DNA of 64,000 nucleotides, from the NCBI GenBank assembly GCA_049999805.1, contig JBNGIO010006231.1, positions 1 to 64,000 on the forward strand. The letters are read 5' to 3'. The stretch is from Folioceros fuciformis. Taxonomy: Eukaryota > Anthocerotophyta > Anthocerotopsida > Anthocerotales. Shown one piece after another: positions 9,957 through 21,624 of the stretch. The notes under the pieces were generated by a model. That model was not told where the DNA came from, searched no databases, and was given only the letters and a program-made list of their open reading frames with translations. Every line of letters starts with the position of its first letter. Within the stretch, counting starts at the first letter, position 1. The position numbers and the translations under genes were made by a program.

Positions 9957-12584
9957 GGGAGATGCATCAAGCTACGCATTGGATGAACACTGCGGAGCAA
10001 CACGTGGAGGAACGGCGAGGGCTGCCAAGCTAGTGCCACAACCGTTCGTTGAGGCCACAACCCATGCTATGAAGCTGCCTTTCCCACGACAAAGCCAGCG
10101 CGACCTTGGCTGGACAACAAACCCTAAAAATATTTCAATTTATATTTTGGATATTTATTTAACAGTGTGATAATTTAACTTATAAAAATGAAGATCTTAA
10201 GGGATCAGAACCAAGCGTCTTTTGCCTACTAATGTTTCAATCCTCTGCACACCCCTACGGAATATCGATATGGATACACCACTGTTTGTATATGGTCTCA
10301 TATTTTGAAGCTAATGATAGTATGGGTAGTGGGTGGCTATCAAGGCGTCCCAATCTAGCCATCACTCGACATACACGACTTTTTTTTTCTTTCTCACTAG
10401 TTGCACAACAGCATGGGAAAGCTAAGGACGACCAGCAAAGAAGATGTGGAGAAGTGGAGGCCCCCAATGGAGCTGGACGAGCAAAGGGTTAGAATGAAGT
10501 TGGACAAGCCAAGGGTTAGGACGGGAAAGGCAGTGGAGGCTGCCAATGGGGTTGGACGAGCAAAGGGGTAGGAAGCTCATTTTGACTGCTTGTATGTGTG
10601 TGAGAGAAAACATTTTGTTAGGTTGAAGGTTGTGATTGTGCTGTAGGCAGTTGTTTCCTTGCACTAGAACTTATGGTCATGTGACCTTGGAAATAAATGA
10701 ATTATGTGAATTGAATACCTTTGGTTTACGTAATCGCATCCAAATCCCACACAAACTGGGGTTCAATTGATCAAATCTAGAGAGTTTGTGGGGGCTTTTA
10801 GGTACCCCATAACACCCAAAGAGGGGTGTAGTAATTGCAAGGGAACGTTGCATGTGCAGAAGGTGGGGATTGAAGATTTGCAAAATCAGTGGGCTATGGC
10901 TAGGCTTCATATTAGCAATAACATTGCAATGTAGTTCAGATCCTCCAGCATGGAATGTGAGATGAGAATGTAGGCAATTGCATGAGCTTCTTGTAGACTT
11001 AAGAGGAAAGCTAGCATGGTTGTTTGTGTAGTATGGTGTGAGTTGTAGCCACTGCAACACCCAAATCCCTGTCTAGCTTGATCAAAAAGAGTGCAATAGA
11101 GGAGCTTGATGGTGGGCAAATTGAACGGCTCTTTTAATAGATTCACTTCTCCTCAAGGAACCTATGGAATCTCGAGGAGCACCTAACCAAGCACATGTGC
11201 TATATAAGCCAATCAGCCTTGCGTACCCATTCCTAGATTGTGGCCCCAAGTATGAAATTGAAGAGAACGCATCCTTTCCTGCCTTTCCTGCAAGTTACAT
11301 GTGTGCCCTTGCTTCGCCCATCACTCGAAATTCTCAGAAAAAGGGTGAGAAATTGGAAACCAACACCTAACGGCCTCCCATTACCCTAAATCCTCGGAGA
11401 AGGGTATGCAATTGCAAATGAACACTTGAAGGCCTCTCATGCCCCATTCCTCCACCACACTTGAAGTATTACTAGCTAAGGTAGATACCAAGGATCCTCA
11501 TGCACACCCTCACCCTAAACCATTTATCCATACATGGATAAGAAGAATACCCGAGCACAAGATGTAGCGTGAAGGGTGGAACAATGGCAATATGAAGTTC
11601 AAGGGTTTGAAGTCGAAGGCATGATGTGGGTAGATGAAGCTTGTGCTGGAGAAGATAGCAAGGTATTGATTAGAAAATATTATAAACTAAGAAGAAACAA
11701 AAGTTATGGACCAAAGAAGATTCTTCAATGTTCTTAATTGGTCCATTGAAGTGCGAATGCCATAAGAAAAAAAGTGGTATTATATGGAAGGTCATAATGT
11801 GACGTGGAGCCCTAAAATCCATAGAATATTGACGTAAAATATAACATACGGTTGAAAAAGAAAACCCTAATTGTGGATTGTATGTGCCTATTGATATTCC
11901 ATACGGTCCACTAAAGAGGCAATGACACAAGAAAAACAGTCCGTACTATATGCAAGCTCATAATGTGACATGGAGCCCTAAAATCCATATGTACGCAAAA
12001 GATGCCGAAGAATATTCACGTAAAAATATACAGTTGAAAAAAGAAAAGGCTAATCGTAGACAGTATGTTCGTATTGGTATTCCACATACCTGCCTAACTT
12101 TTTGAAAGGATTATGCTTTTGTGACTCTCATTCATTATATATAATAAAATAATTTACGAAGATTGTTCTTGGAAGCTTTAAAAATATATATAATTGAAAA
12201 CTAGTTTTAAATACTATTTGAAAAATATAAGGCCAAGACAAAGAAATTTTGAAATTTTTTTCCACCTCCAATGACGGAGACCGGGGTTGGTGAAAAATGA
12301 CACCCAATACGTCAAATGTTGAATGTGACGTTCCGTCATCAAGGTGTCAACTCCACACGCCACAAGAAGGACTCAGGGAGTCTCACTGAAGGAAGATAAT
12401 TCGCACAAACAGGCGCAGACAAAACCCTAAGGCTCAACATCAATCGTACAGATAGCTACGACGCGCACTGAACTTCGCCAATTACTTTGGATGACACCAG
12501 TGTCGAAGTATATGACATTGCGTTGTTTCTCTATGACTCCCACATATCCTGGAAAAAGTCATCCGATACTGCTGCTCTGGCGGA
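9957..12584. other. Non-genic stretch with local duplications
   Basis: No convincing protein was found on either strand. The stretch holds short imperfect tandem duplications: GTGGAGGCCCCCAATGG.. near 10456 recurs as GTGGAGGCTGCCAATGG.. near 10534, and two related blocks lie at about 11320-11440. It turns AT-rich from about 11650 to 12260. The last 80-100 bp pass into the upstream flank of the second MED25 copy. Confidence 0.6.
11755..12095. repeat. Imperfect direct repeat, about 165-175 bp unit, two copies
   Basis: Two adjacent blocks share TCATAATGTGAC..GGAGCCCTAAAATCCATA, a following CAGTTGAAAAA/CGGTTGAAAAAGAAAA block, and a GTATGT..CTATTG/GTATTG..TATTCCA block. The first starts near 11755 and the second near 11925. 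No coding potential or transposon termini were seen. Confidence 0.55.
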
Positions 12585-15325
12585 ATCATAGAGCAGGACT
12601 CGACTGCGGAAGGAACGTAGGTCTCGCTTCTGTTTCGTGGAAGAATTCTGCATGAGCCACAACAGGTAATTAGACGTGTCCAATTGAGTCCTCATCGACG
12701 GCAATCTAGGTTGCACGGGCTAAATTGTCGTGCATCTTGCGCGATGTCACAACAGATGACATTTCAACATCGTCAGCTGGTAGTGGTGGTTGAAAGCACA
12801 GCTGCTTTGGGATATCACTGGTCTCATCTACTCAGGGAGTATGTCGAGAAAATTATTCGAGCTTTCTATGGTCAGGATGTCAATGGGACCAAATTGTCAG
12901 TTACCTCAGGAGAAACTGGCTTGGTTTTGTTCAACAGCCATCATGCTAATCATGGAGGGTTGGTACAGCACGTGGGCTGGACCAGCATTATGGATGTCTT
13001 CCTTCACTGGCTCCATAACATCCAATTCACTGGGGGAGGGTTTGGGGAAGTGGCCATGGCCGAGGGGCTAGCAGAGGCTCTCGTCATGTGCATTCCAGGG
13101 CAAAGTGTGGCAAACGTAACTGGATCAGACAGGCAGAAGCATGTCCTCCTGATAGCTACATCTGCTCCCTGCAGCATACCCAAGCCTGTTGTCACCCCGC
13201 CTATTAGTTTCAATAGCGACTCTAATGCCTCGGAAGCAGAGACACGCCAATGGCGCCTTGCAGATTCAGAGGATGTGGCCAAGTGGTTCCCTCAATGCTA
13301 CGTCTCCTTGTCGGTCATCTGTCCAAGAAGACTTCCCCAGTTGCGCTCGGTTTACAACCTGGCTAAGCGGAACTCAAGGTCAACTGACCCAGAAGTGCTT
13401 ATTCCCAAGCAGTATCCCTACCACACAGTTCTTCTTTCGGATGGTTTCTGGGAGGCCCGTGCTGTTTTGGGCATCAATGGGAACAACTCCTCTGTGCCTC
13501 CAGTCTCAAAAGCTGAACTTCATGACATTCCGATCACGTCAGGGCAAACGGCAACTGGGATTCAAGGACATTCGGTCAGCGTTCCAACTGGGAAAGCCAA
13601 GATTGAGATTTCCTCAGGACTGCCACCTGTCTTGGTTAATAATGCTAAGGTGACCACTGGAACAGGTGTACCTGGGATCAGCACTGGTATGGCCCCTTCC
13701 ACCAATGCAGTACAGGATGCCTTGAACCCTGTCTCAAATGTTGTGGTGAAGCAGGAAGATGTGACGAATACCTCTCTCGTCTCCAACACAAACGTGCTGG
13801 CAACCGGTTATCATGCAGGCACTCAGGTATCACGAGGAGCCAACAATGGTACTTTGCAGGTTCCGGATGGAAGCTTTCAGGGAGTTGCAAATATCCTATC
13901 GTCTCAGGGAACTGGGGTAAACTCTTTCCCTGGAGTTACAATGGGACAGGCGTCTATGGGAATTGGACCTAATGCACTCGGAGGTCAAGTGGGCGTGAGT
14001 AGTCTGCACGTAGACATGGCGGGACAGGGAAATGTTGCAAATGGGTTGCACGCTAAAGTAATGCAGCCATCAAACTTAATAATGAGCCGGGCTGAGGTTG
14101 CTTCTGTCAGTATTCCGAACAGTCAGCTGGCTGGAGGATTGGGCCGTGTAGGGGGTCTAGGTACTGCACCTATGGGCCAACCCAATTCTCGGAGTGCAGG
14201 GGGTCTGACATCAGGAAGTAATCTTCCGAACAGAGCAGCAACTCAAGTTGGAGGAGTTGGTGCAAACAGATTGCCAGGAGTTACTGGTACTCTCTCTAAC
14301 ATAGCACAGCCTACTCAAAGCTTGCAACCATCTTCCATTACACAAACTTCACAGCAGACTCTTCAACAACAGACATTCCAAGCTCAGCATACACTTGGCC
14401 AGTCCCCTGCAAATCCACAGCAACAGGTTCCACAGTCTACTCAGGCATCTGGAGGCAGGTATGCAAAGTTGTGGGAGGGCCTATTAGCAGGTAACCGTCA
14501 AGGAAAGACTGTGGCTATTTGCAAGTTAGAGTGTTTTAGACCGAGTCCGTCACCAGACACACTTGCTGCAGACTGGCCTCCCACAATTCACATAATGAGG
14601 CTCATTGATCAGGAACTCATGAACAGTAAAGAGTTTCAGGGAAAGGCAGAGGGTTTGGTTTTCAGGCCGCTGACTCCACATCCATTTCTCCAGCAGCTGG
14701 CGGAAAAGAAATTGTGTGCTGTGATTCAACTGCCAAGCCAGACATTACTGCTGGCAAGTACTTCTATGGAAAGAAGAATGATGGGTATGTTATTTCCAGG
14801 CGACATGGTTGTCTTCAAGCCAAACAATGCAAATCCTCAGCAGCCAGAAGTTATCAACCCAGCTGCCTCGGCAGCCGCAGGAACGTATGTGGCATCAAGT
14901 ATAAACTAATGTTATTGGTATCCCAGTATTTAAAACGTTAGTGGCTATTGGGAGCTGGTAGAAAATAATTTAAGGACAAGATCTGGGAAGCGGTTCCCAA
15001 CGTTTTTCTGCCATGGACGGGACGAGAGCGGAGGGCAACTTACAAAAGATTTCTTGTTCAGGACAATGCTGGCCAGGTAGTGGATCCACAGAACGTTTGT
15101 CTTGGAAAACCTGTTACATTTTTCCATGATACTCAGAACCTCATTGTAGTAGGCAGGTGTTGAGGGGTCACAAGAACAGAGTTACTGTGTCAAATGCAAA
15201 CCTTCCCTCCCAGTGTCCTTGTGTTATCTTCAACATCCCTCGGTACGTGTCTGCCTGCATGCAATTAAGGCACTCTAATTAAAGCAACTGCTCGCAACTC
15301 CGTACGCTCTTTTGAGAATGCTAGG
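12585..15325. repeat. Segmental duplication, copy 2 (MED25 gene plus haspin 3' end)
   Basis: Counterpart of 6700-9305. Here the haspin exons continue upstream into a complete gene, so this is the source arrangement and the 6.7-kb block is the derived copy. Confidence 0.85.
12744..14909 (+). CDS. MED25: Mediator of RNA polymerase II transcription subunit 25 (MED25/PFT1)
   Basis: One open frame of 721 residues from ATG 12744 (MSQQMTFQHRQLVVVVESTA); the frame is open further upstream but has no ATG. Residues about 9-250 are the VWA domain, close to plant MED25 (GYHWSHLLREYVEKIIRAF, SLVLFNSH-like VLFNSHHAN, VFLHWLHNIQFTGGGFGEVA). Residues about 250-565 are a Gly/Asn/Ser/Thr-rich linker. Residues about 569-700 are the ACID domain (AKLWEGLLAGNRQGKTVAIC, TLAADWPPTIHIMRLI, FPGDMVVFKP). 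The long Gln-rich tail of angiosperm MED25 is nearly absent. The protein should act in the nucleus in Mediator, bridging activators to Pol II. The complete lack of introns suggests an mRNA-derived copy or wholesale intron loss. The stop lies within about 35-135 bp of the end of the convergent haspin gene. Confidence 0.9.
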   Translation: MSQQMTFQHRQLVVVVESTAALGYHWSHLLREYVEKIIRAFYGQDVNGTKLSVTSGETGLVLFNSHHANHGGLVQHVGWTSIMDVFLHWLHNIQFTGGGFGEVAMAEGLAEALVMCIPGQSVANVTGSDRQKHVLLIATSAPCSIPKPVVTPPISFNSDSNASEAETRQWRLADSEDVAKWFPQCYVSLSVICPRRLPQLRSVYNLAKRNSRSTDPEVLIPKQYPYHTVLLSDGFWEARAVLGINGNNSSVPPVSKAELHDIPITSGQTATGIQGHSVSVPTGKAKIEISSGLPPVLVNNAKVTTGTGVPGISTGMAPSTNAVQDALNPVSNVVVKQEDVTNTSLVSNTNVLATGYHAGTQVSRGANNGTLQVPDGSFQGVANILSSQGTGVNSFPGVTMGQASMGIGPNALGGQVGVSSLHVDMAGQGNVANGLHAKVMQPSNLIMSRAEVASVSIPNSQLAGGLGRVGGLGTAPMGQPNSRSAGGLTSGSNLPNRAATQVGGVGANRLPGVTGTLSNIAQPTQSLQPSSITQTSQQTLQQQTFQAQHTLGQSPANPQQQVPQSTQASGGRYAKLWEGLLAGNRQGKTVAICKLECFRPSPSPDTLAADWPPTIHIMRLIDQELMNSKEFQGKAEGLVFRPLTPHPFLQQLAEKKLCAVIQLPSQTLLLASTSMERRMMGMLFPGDMVVFKPNNANPQQPEVINPAASAAAGTYVASSIN

Positions 15326-18069
15326 GACCTGAATATCTCTTGGCGGTCCGTCGAAAATTGCAGGATCGGCGCCTAGATTGCAAAACAGAACTTGTCTTCC
15401 TGCGAGAAACGTCAACCCGATAAGAACGGGAGTTTCTTGTGGAGTGGCAGGAATCTGAAGAAATTTAGGCACCTGTATTCACTCGTGAAAGGGTGAAGTC
15501 AATTATTGATAACGACAATCCACACGTCCTAGTCCGTAGCGCATTTCCATCCAAACAATAGTCCTTTGCATGCTCTTCAGTTCTAGCTAGCACAAGGTTC
15601 CCCCTGCACGAACAGTGTGGCAACAAGTTGTACTCCCTTGGTCTGTTCAGTGAAGTATTGACAGCCCTGGACATGCCACTCCCAGGATACCAGCAAGCTT
15701 CAGGCGATAAAAACTGAAGGATTAGATGTATTACCAATGGAGATCCCGATGCTCAAATTCGCAAGCAGTTTCTGCAATAGCAAGCGAGAGAACAACCTGC
15801 GCCGAGGCTTAAAAGTTACAGAGCTGTGGACATGGCCCGCATCAGACTGGAAAAAGTGCGCAGTGAGCAATTAGCCCTTACCTGAACAAGCAGGCTTTTA
15901 ACTTCAGCGGAGTCTGCGAGAACGAAGCTTTCCAAATCCTTTCCCCCATCTGCCAGGATGAAAATGACATATCGCTAATTCCCGCCAAAAGTTAGAAATG
16001 CACTAGATGTACATCATCCGGAACAGTCATTAGAGACCCATCAAAGAAAAAGTCGCCATTGATAGTCAGATGAGCGAGGCTAACCTGTTGTTCTGGAAAA
16101 GACATCGGATGATCATTCTCTGATTTGTGTTCAGCATCCCACTCCTCCCATGCCCGGATGAGGTCTTCGTCATACTTTCCTCGACAATATTTGATCCTGA
16201 GAGCAGTAGTGGTGATCATTGCTTGCTATTATGATACACACCTCACCAGAAAGAGACAGCACCCACAGTTTTGCTTTCTCAGCCAAATATACGATTACTA
16301 CCCCTTAGTGGTGATGAAGTTCGTACAAAAGTTTGAACTGTTTGGCAGCTGCAACTTGTTCAAAGTGCTGGAGAGCAGCACCTCGTCATAGAGTTCAGCA
16401 GAAGTCTGCAAAAATGTGGTGAGCAACGTCTGCATTTGGCAAATTTCACCTTACAGGAATGGGCCAAAGCACTGAACAGATTGTGTGTACTTTTTGTAAT
16501 TCCCCGTTAACGCGAAAGTCTCCATCAACAGGAACAATCTTCAAAACAGTGTCCCCTTCTTTGAAAGCTTCTCCATAAGTTCCTTCTCCAATTTTGGTGA
16601 TCTTGCTCATATCACTACCACAGCAACAAAAATGCACAGCTGTTACTGATAGCGAGAGCCATCGGCCAGACAACTAGGTTTCACTCCCCATGACAGTGAG
16701 GTCGTTTGGGACATTACCAGTAAGCAGAGATGGCCTCCCTCTGGGTGGTTAGACGGGTTTGTCCACTTTCTCTGAGGAGCCCGTAGAAAACCGAAACTCT
16801 ATCATCATCCACGAGTGATATATTGCCATTCCCTTTGACTGTAATGTTCTCATTTGCTACGTCTTCCTCATCCTCCTCCAAAATTGCAGAGTACGGTTCA
16901 GCTCTGTCATGAAGTGAGAGGCGGTCCAGCGCCAAAACTCCGAGGCCTGATGCAGGAGTTCTTGCTCTTGCCACTTGATGTAGATGTTGAGATGGGCTTG
17001 TCGAAAATACTTTTCGAGTGGCAAGCTCCTGAAATGTTGACTCTTCAATTTCAGCAGTAAGCCCGAAAGGTGTTCTGGAATGGCTGAAGGATAACCCTTT
17101 CCGACCGACCAACTCCCCGCCTTCTAAGTCTTGAACAGAGGGGGGCCCCTGTTTGTCACTGGAATGATCGTGTGTAAGGTAAGCCGTCTTACAAACGTTA
17201 AGCAGGGTGGTCTGCCCCTGGACCGGAGATCCTGTTGGAGCCCTCAGACTAGAACATTTGTGTGAGCCGTTGTGCTCGCTCTCTTGCATGAGGGCCCCAC
17301 GATATTGGGCAAGGCACAACTCTGCTGTTGGAAACAAATCTGGTAGTTCAGGAGACGGTGCAGACAAACTAGCCGTCAATTTGTGGCCAATTCTTGACCC
17401 CTTGGATCGACAAGTGCTTGACCCTGTAACATCACCGTAAAGAGGTTCGACCAGAGAACAAGCAGCAGTGCCACAAGGCTCGGCTGCAGAAATTCTTTGT
17501 TCCTCCTCCGAATCAGTCACCCGGATGGACCGAGGGAACAGCTCCACAAGTGTTTGCACCTCTTTCTGACATGCTGTAAAGTCTTGAACATCACCCCAAT
17601 GTCTTCCATGAGGAGTTGTGAGCGCAGCAGCTAACATATGTCTGGTCCCTGAAAGAACATAGCTTGCGGGCGTTTGGTGAGAGATCTCCCCTAATGCATC
17701 TTCTGGAACTGCTTCAAGAGGAGCATGCCGAGCATGGAACGGCAACACGATGTCCACAGCTGCTGCATCCGAATTTTCATCTTTCCAGCCTGTGACGTGA
17801 ATGGGAGAGGGAACTGCCTCTTCCAGCTCGAAGGCATCGATCTCAGCGAACATGGCCCGCTGCTCTTGGACAAATTCAATGGGCGCCTCTGCCTTTTTCC
17901 TTCTTTGCATGTGCTGGATCACAACAGCCACCGACACCGCAACTAATTGCCAGTTCACACACAAACTACTGATAGGAATGGCAGAACAGTCTCTGATTTG
18001 CACGTACCGCTCCTCCGCAAGGGACGTCAGCTTTACCTCTCGCATTTCCTCGGTTTTCTGGGCATCCAT
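14945..18069 (-). CDS. HASPIN: Haspin-type serine/threonine protein kinase (histone H3 Thr3 kinase)
   Basis: Multi-exon gene. The start ATG at 18069 (MDAQKTEEMREV) is probably followed by a short intron, about 18004-17915. The large N-terminal exon carries the plant haspin motif AEIDAFELEEAVPSP and ends with donor TG|GTAATG at 16718. Kinase exons follow: KIGEGTYGEAFK and DGDFRVNGELQK (16614-16491); VLLSSTLNKLQ (about 16400-16310); YDEDLIRAWEEWDAEH with SENDHP (about 16199-16085); ILADGGKDLESFVL (about 15975-15881); CEFEHRDLHW with the catalytic HRD (about 15806-15747); SLSIIDFTLSR with DFT in place of DFG, as in haspins (about 15608-15469); FCNLGADPAIFDGPPRDIQ (about 15396-15338); ADTYRGMLKITQGHWEGR (about 15262-15207); and FSKTNVLWIHYLASIVLNK (15110-15044). 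A short terminal exon ends near 14945-14990. All catalytic motifs are intact. Haspin phosphorylates histone H3 Thr3 at mitosis. The last exons are also present in the 9-kb duplicate. Confidence 0.88.
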
Positions 18070-20460
18070 CGTCCAGGGGATGCACAATGCTGCTCCTCCT
18101 TCGCCTGTCGCAAGCAGGAGATGCGAATCACAGCCAATCCAGCAACACTAGGAATCGCCACTTGCAGGGACGAGCAGGAAATCGGATAAGCGTGGAAGAA
18201 CTCGCCTGAGTGACAGGGACCGGTCCATCCAGCTCTGCCGATTTTGCTCCACCTTGCCAGCACCTCTCTGTGACCTGCCAGTGGTGTGCAAAGAATGGCT
18301 GATTCACAACTGAGAGGAGAATGCCTACAAGCCCCCAGCAGACCGCGATTTCGCATTTTCTGGCAAATGAGTATCAGACTGTACTTCTTGTGTTTGTGTC
18401 TGGAAACAGCTGGGAGCAATTCGCGCACATCATTCTTCAGTGTATCTTGTAAGAGCCGCCGTGGCCCAGCGTCCTTGTGGCGACGTGAATAGACCGCTGT
18501 GACATGTTTGCCAGTTGCGGAGATAACTTTGTCTGCAATCCAATCCTCCAATACATGAGAATTGAAATTGAGTCTTTGCGAGACGCGAAGAGAATGCGCA
18601 CGCAAGAGAGTGCCCTAGAAGCTCACACAGCCTACCGAACAATAGAGCATCGTTCCGGGATCTTGTGTCCTCCATTGTCCTCCAGCCCCGAAAGGGGAGC
18701 TAGCTTCAACACCGCCCCCGACACCTCACAATTGGGAACAGCCGCATCCTTCCAAGGAATGGTCTTACGACGTGGGGCATACACGGTGTGTGAGAGTAGC
18801 GGAGTGCGACCAGTTCTGATCCGTCAATCCGCCTTGGGAAGGGCCATTTGAATTTTGTGTCTTGGCGGGACACTGTCAAGTGAGTGTCACATCGCGTCAC
18901 ACAGCCATTGCCTTGACCTGGTTTCCCTCCTCAACTCATGTGGGACGATTTACCCAACCGTCACGTATCAAACACTAATCCCGTAGTAGGGAACATTGGA
19001 CTAATTTAACCGCATAAAGGTTGTTAAAGGAATTCGGGTTCCCTAATCTCAAAACTAAGTGGACCCAAGGGTGGATTAATATTGGTATGATTTACCTTTG
19101 TACTAAGATAATCTTAATATCGTTTAAGAAATTTCATCTTCAAATTATTCAAATCGAAAACTACATACTTATTAAACCTAACCTAAAACTTCGGGGACCA
19201 CAGACACGTGTGCCTCCCTCCTCTGCAATCCCCTCAAAACCCTACTAGTAAATCGGTACATTATTTCCTGACACATCAAACACAATGGTAATCAAACGAC
19301 TGTCGGTAATCTTAAAACAATGGTAACATCATGCACCTTGTACATATCTACTATGCTTTAAATAGGCGAACTTTGCAAGTTGTGAAGTCTTAGGCCACCA
19401 ATGAGCTCATAGTCTGCAACTGTGCGAGAACTTGGCCAAGAGCTACAGCCTGGAAGACTCTCAAAGACCAAGGACCGAGTACAACCTGATGTCGTGATGT
19501 GGACGGCCCCCCTCGCAGAATGTTCCCAGCAGGGCATTGGTCACGAGGCTCTTCACGCAAGGAGGACTTATGTACCCAACTCAACGACATTCGTGAAAGC
19601 AGCTGGATGCACAGATAGGTCGAGGCTGATGGGCTTGTTGGCAACAGTTTAGCAAGAAGCAAAGCAGTACTGTCCAGACTGCTTAGACACCTACTGCAAC
19701 ACCAAGCTAGCGGCTGTCAGGCTAGGTGAAGGACTGGCTAGGCTGCAGGCCAATGGAAGGACCACAGTGACCACGCCCCCTTCAGCAACGGAGAGCTGCA
19801 ATGACGACAGCAAGGGAATGAAAATCCGAATCCATATCCTTCATATGTTGAGCAATGATCCAATGGCATTGGTCGTGCTGATTGTCAAACATCACAACGG
19901 GAATACAAGGTCTCCTAGTTGACAGAAACCATAACACCGACCAGCTGCAGTTGCTGAAATGAAGGAAGCATACTACTTCAAGCTCTCTCCACAGTGAGCA
20001 CAGCTCGGCCCTGCAATCCCATCCGCATTTCAGGAAAAACTGCATAGATCAGACTCATCTCGATAGGTGACCAAACCAAGTATGTGCTGAAAAGAGAAGA
20101 GAGAGACTCTCCCGCTCTAGATCAGAGCCGTGGAAAGCACGTGAACCTGAAGATGGTCGGTCAACCACAGTTGCTGTTCAAACGACTGGAATCTGAAGCT
20201 GGTTCGTCAGTTTTTGCTGCTTGTTGCAAACTTGCCGGTAACCGAAAACAAACTTACACTGTGGGTTATGTGGCTACGATACCACAGAGAGGTCACACAC
20301 AGTAAGTAACTACATTTCCAAACTCTGACATTGTACCAAAAAGGTAGGTGAACAGGATATCAACTCGGACATGCAATTAAGAAAAAAAATTGTTATCATA
20401 AGAATGTGAGAAAACATGGACTGCTATGACTTCAGTCTTAGTCGCCAGTGAGCGATCCAG
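18070..20460. other. Intergenic: haspin upstream region to FNR 3' flank
   Basis: About 2.4 kb without a recognisable gene. Short open frames exist on both strands but show no family similarity, no consistent splice structure and no codon bias. The part nearest 18070 should hold the haspin promoter, and the part nearest 20460 the FNR 3' UTR. Confidence 0.5.
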
Positions 20461-21624
20461 CTAGTAAACTTCAACGTGCCATTGCTTTCTCTTTTTCAAA
20501 AGAGACAGTTTTTCTTCCCAGCTCTCTCCTCTTGCCTCCGCTACTCTCTGCAGGGTGTCCTGGATCCCAGGCATCATGCCTTTCAAGCCACAAAAGTAGA
20601 TGTGAGCTCCCTTGTCCAGCAGCTGAAACAACTCCTCGCTGTACTCTTCAATCTTGTCCTGAACATACATCTTCCCACCTCTGGCGTTGCTCTGCTCACG
20701 GCTGAGCGCAACGTCGTACCGGAACTTATCAGGAAACTTAGACTTGTAGCTCTTAAACTCATCATCATACAGGAGGCTGTCGCTGTTGGCCACTCCTAGA
20801 AACAACCAAGCCAAGCCCCCGAACTTGTAGGAGGGCACATCCTCCATGAACATCCGTCTCAAGTATCCTCTATACGGCGCAATTCCCGTTCCGGTAGCCA
20901 CCATAATATGCGTCGCTTTCGGATCCTCCTCCGGTAACAACATAATCTTCCCGCACGGCCCGGAGATAAGCACCTTGTCCCCGGGCTTGCTATCGCAGAG
21001 GTAATTGCTGCACACGCCTTTCTTACTCGGATCCTCCTTCCCCGTCTCCGGGTCGTAATACACGGCTCTCCGCACGCACAAGCTGGCCGTGTTGCCATCA
21101 AACTCATCGCCATACCTGGTGGACGCGATAGAGTAGAGGCGCACTGCATGCGGAGTCCCGGGCTTCTTCGGATTCTCCCCGGGCGGGATGACGCCGTAGC
21201 TCTGCCCCTCCCAATACGGCACATTCCCGCCGTGGTCGATGACAATGTGGCAGGTCTCCCCGGGCGCCCTAGCCCCGACAATCCGCTCCACCGACTTGAT
21301 CGTCGCCTCAAACGGTTGCTTCGGCTTGAAGAGATTCACAGGCGGCTCTTTGGCTCCCTCTAGATCTGGCGCACGCAGGGCCACCTTGCTCGCCCGCACC
21401 TCCAGCAGCCTGCTTCTCCAGCTGGTGCTCTCCGCCGGCCCGGCAGGCCTCCTCTTCACCTGCAACCCGAGCGCATCGAAGGAAGCCACCTGCACGCTGG
21501 GACACGCTACCATCCTGGCCTCCAGGCCCCGATCTCGGCTCCGCCAAAAACAGTAAATTGAAGGCTGCCCGGCCTGCGCCTGTGACTGCGCCTGAGCCGC
21601 CATTGTTGCCGAGTAGCCTGCCAT
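20461..21624 (-). CDS. RFNR: Ferredoxin-NADP(+) reductase, root (heterotrophic) type, plastid
   Basis: A single exon of 387 residues from ATG 21624 ([11 protein letters not shown]) to the typical C-terminus [11 protein letters not shown]. The first about 85 residues form a Ser/Arg/Ala-rich plastid transit peptide. The mature enzyme starts near [23 protein letters not shown]-binding motif RLYSIAST and [14 protein letters not shown] are present, as are the NADP-binding [18 protein letters not shown], the SREQ motif, and [32 protein letters not shown] and VNLFKPK are diagnostic of the root-type clade rather than the leaf type. The enzyme transfers electrons from NADPH to ferredoxin in non-green plastids to support nitrogen assimilation. 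No intron interrupts the frame, whereas plant FNR genes usually have several. The frame is open upstream of 21624 to about 21786 but lacks an ATG there. Confidence 0.95.
   Translation of the reverse strand: MAGYSATMAAQAQSQAQAGQPSIYCFWRSRDRGLEARMVACPSVQVASFDALGLQVKRRPAGPAESTSWRSRLLEVRASKVALRAPDLEGAKEPPVNLFKPKQPFEATIKSVERIVGARAPGETCHIVIDHGGNVPYWEGQSYGVIPPGENPKKPGTPHAVRLYSIASTRYGDEFDGNTASLCVRRAVYYDPETGKEDPSKKGVCSNYLCDSKPGDKVLISGPCGKIMLLPEEDPKATHIMVATGTGIAPYRGYLRRMFMEDVPSYKFGGLAWLFLGVANSDSLLYDDEFKSYKSKFPDKFRYDVALSREQSNARGGKMYVQDKIEEYSEELFQLLDKGAHIYFCGLKGMMPGIQDTLQRVAEARGESWEEKLSLLKKRKQWHVEVY

Noticed and set aside
12684-12743. 20-codon upstream extension of MED25
   Set aside because: It begins with TTG; the first ATG in frame is 12744, which also matches where family similarity starts.
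18033-18605. 190-codon minus-strand frame upstream of haspin
   Set aside because: It overlaps the haspin start in another frame and shows no conserved motif; probably 5' region.
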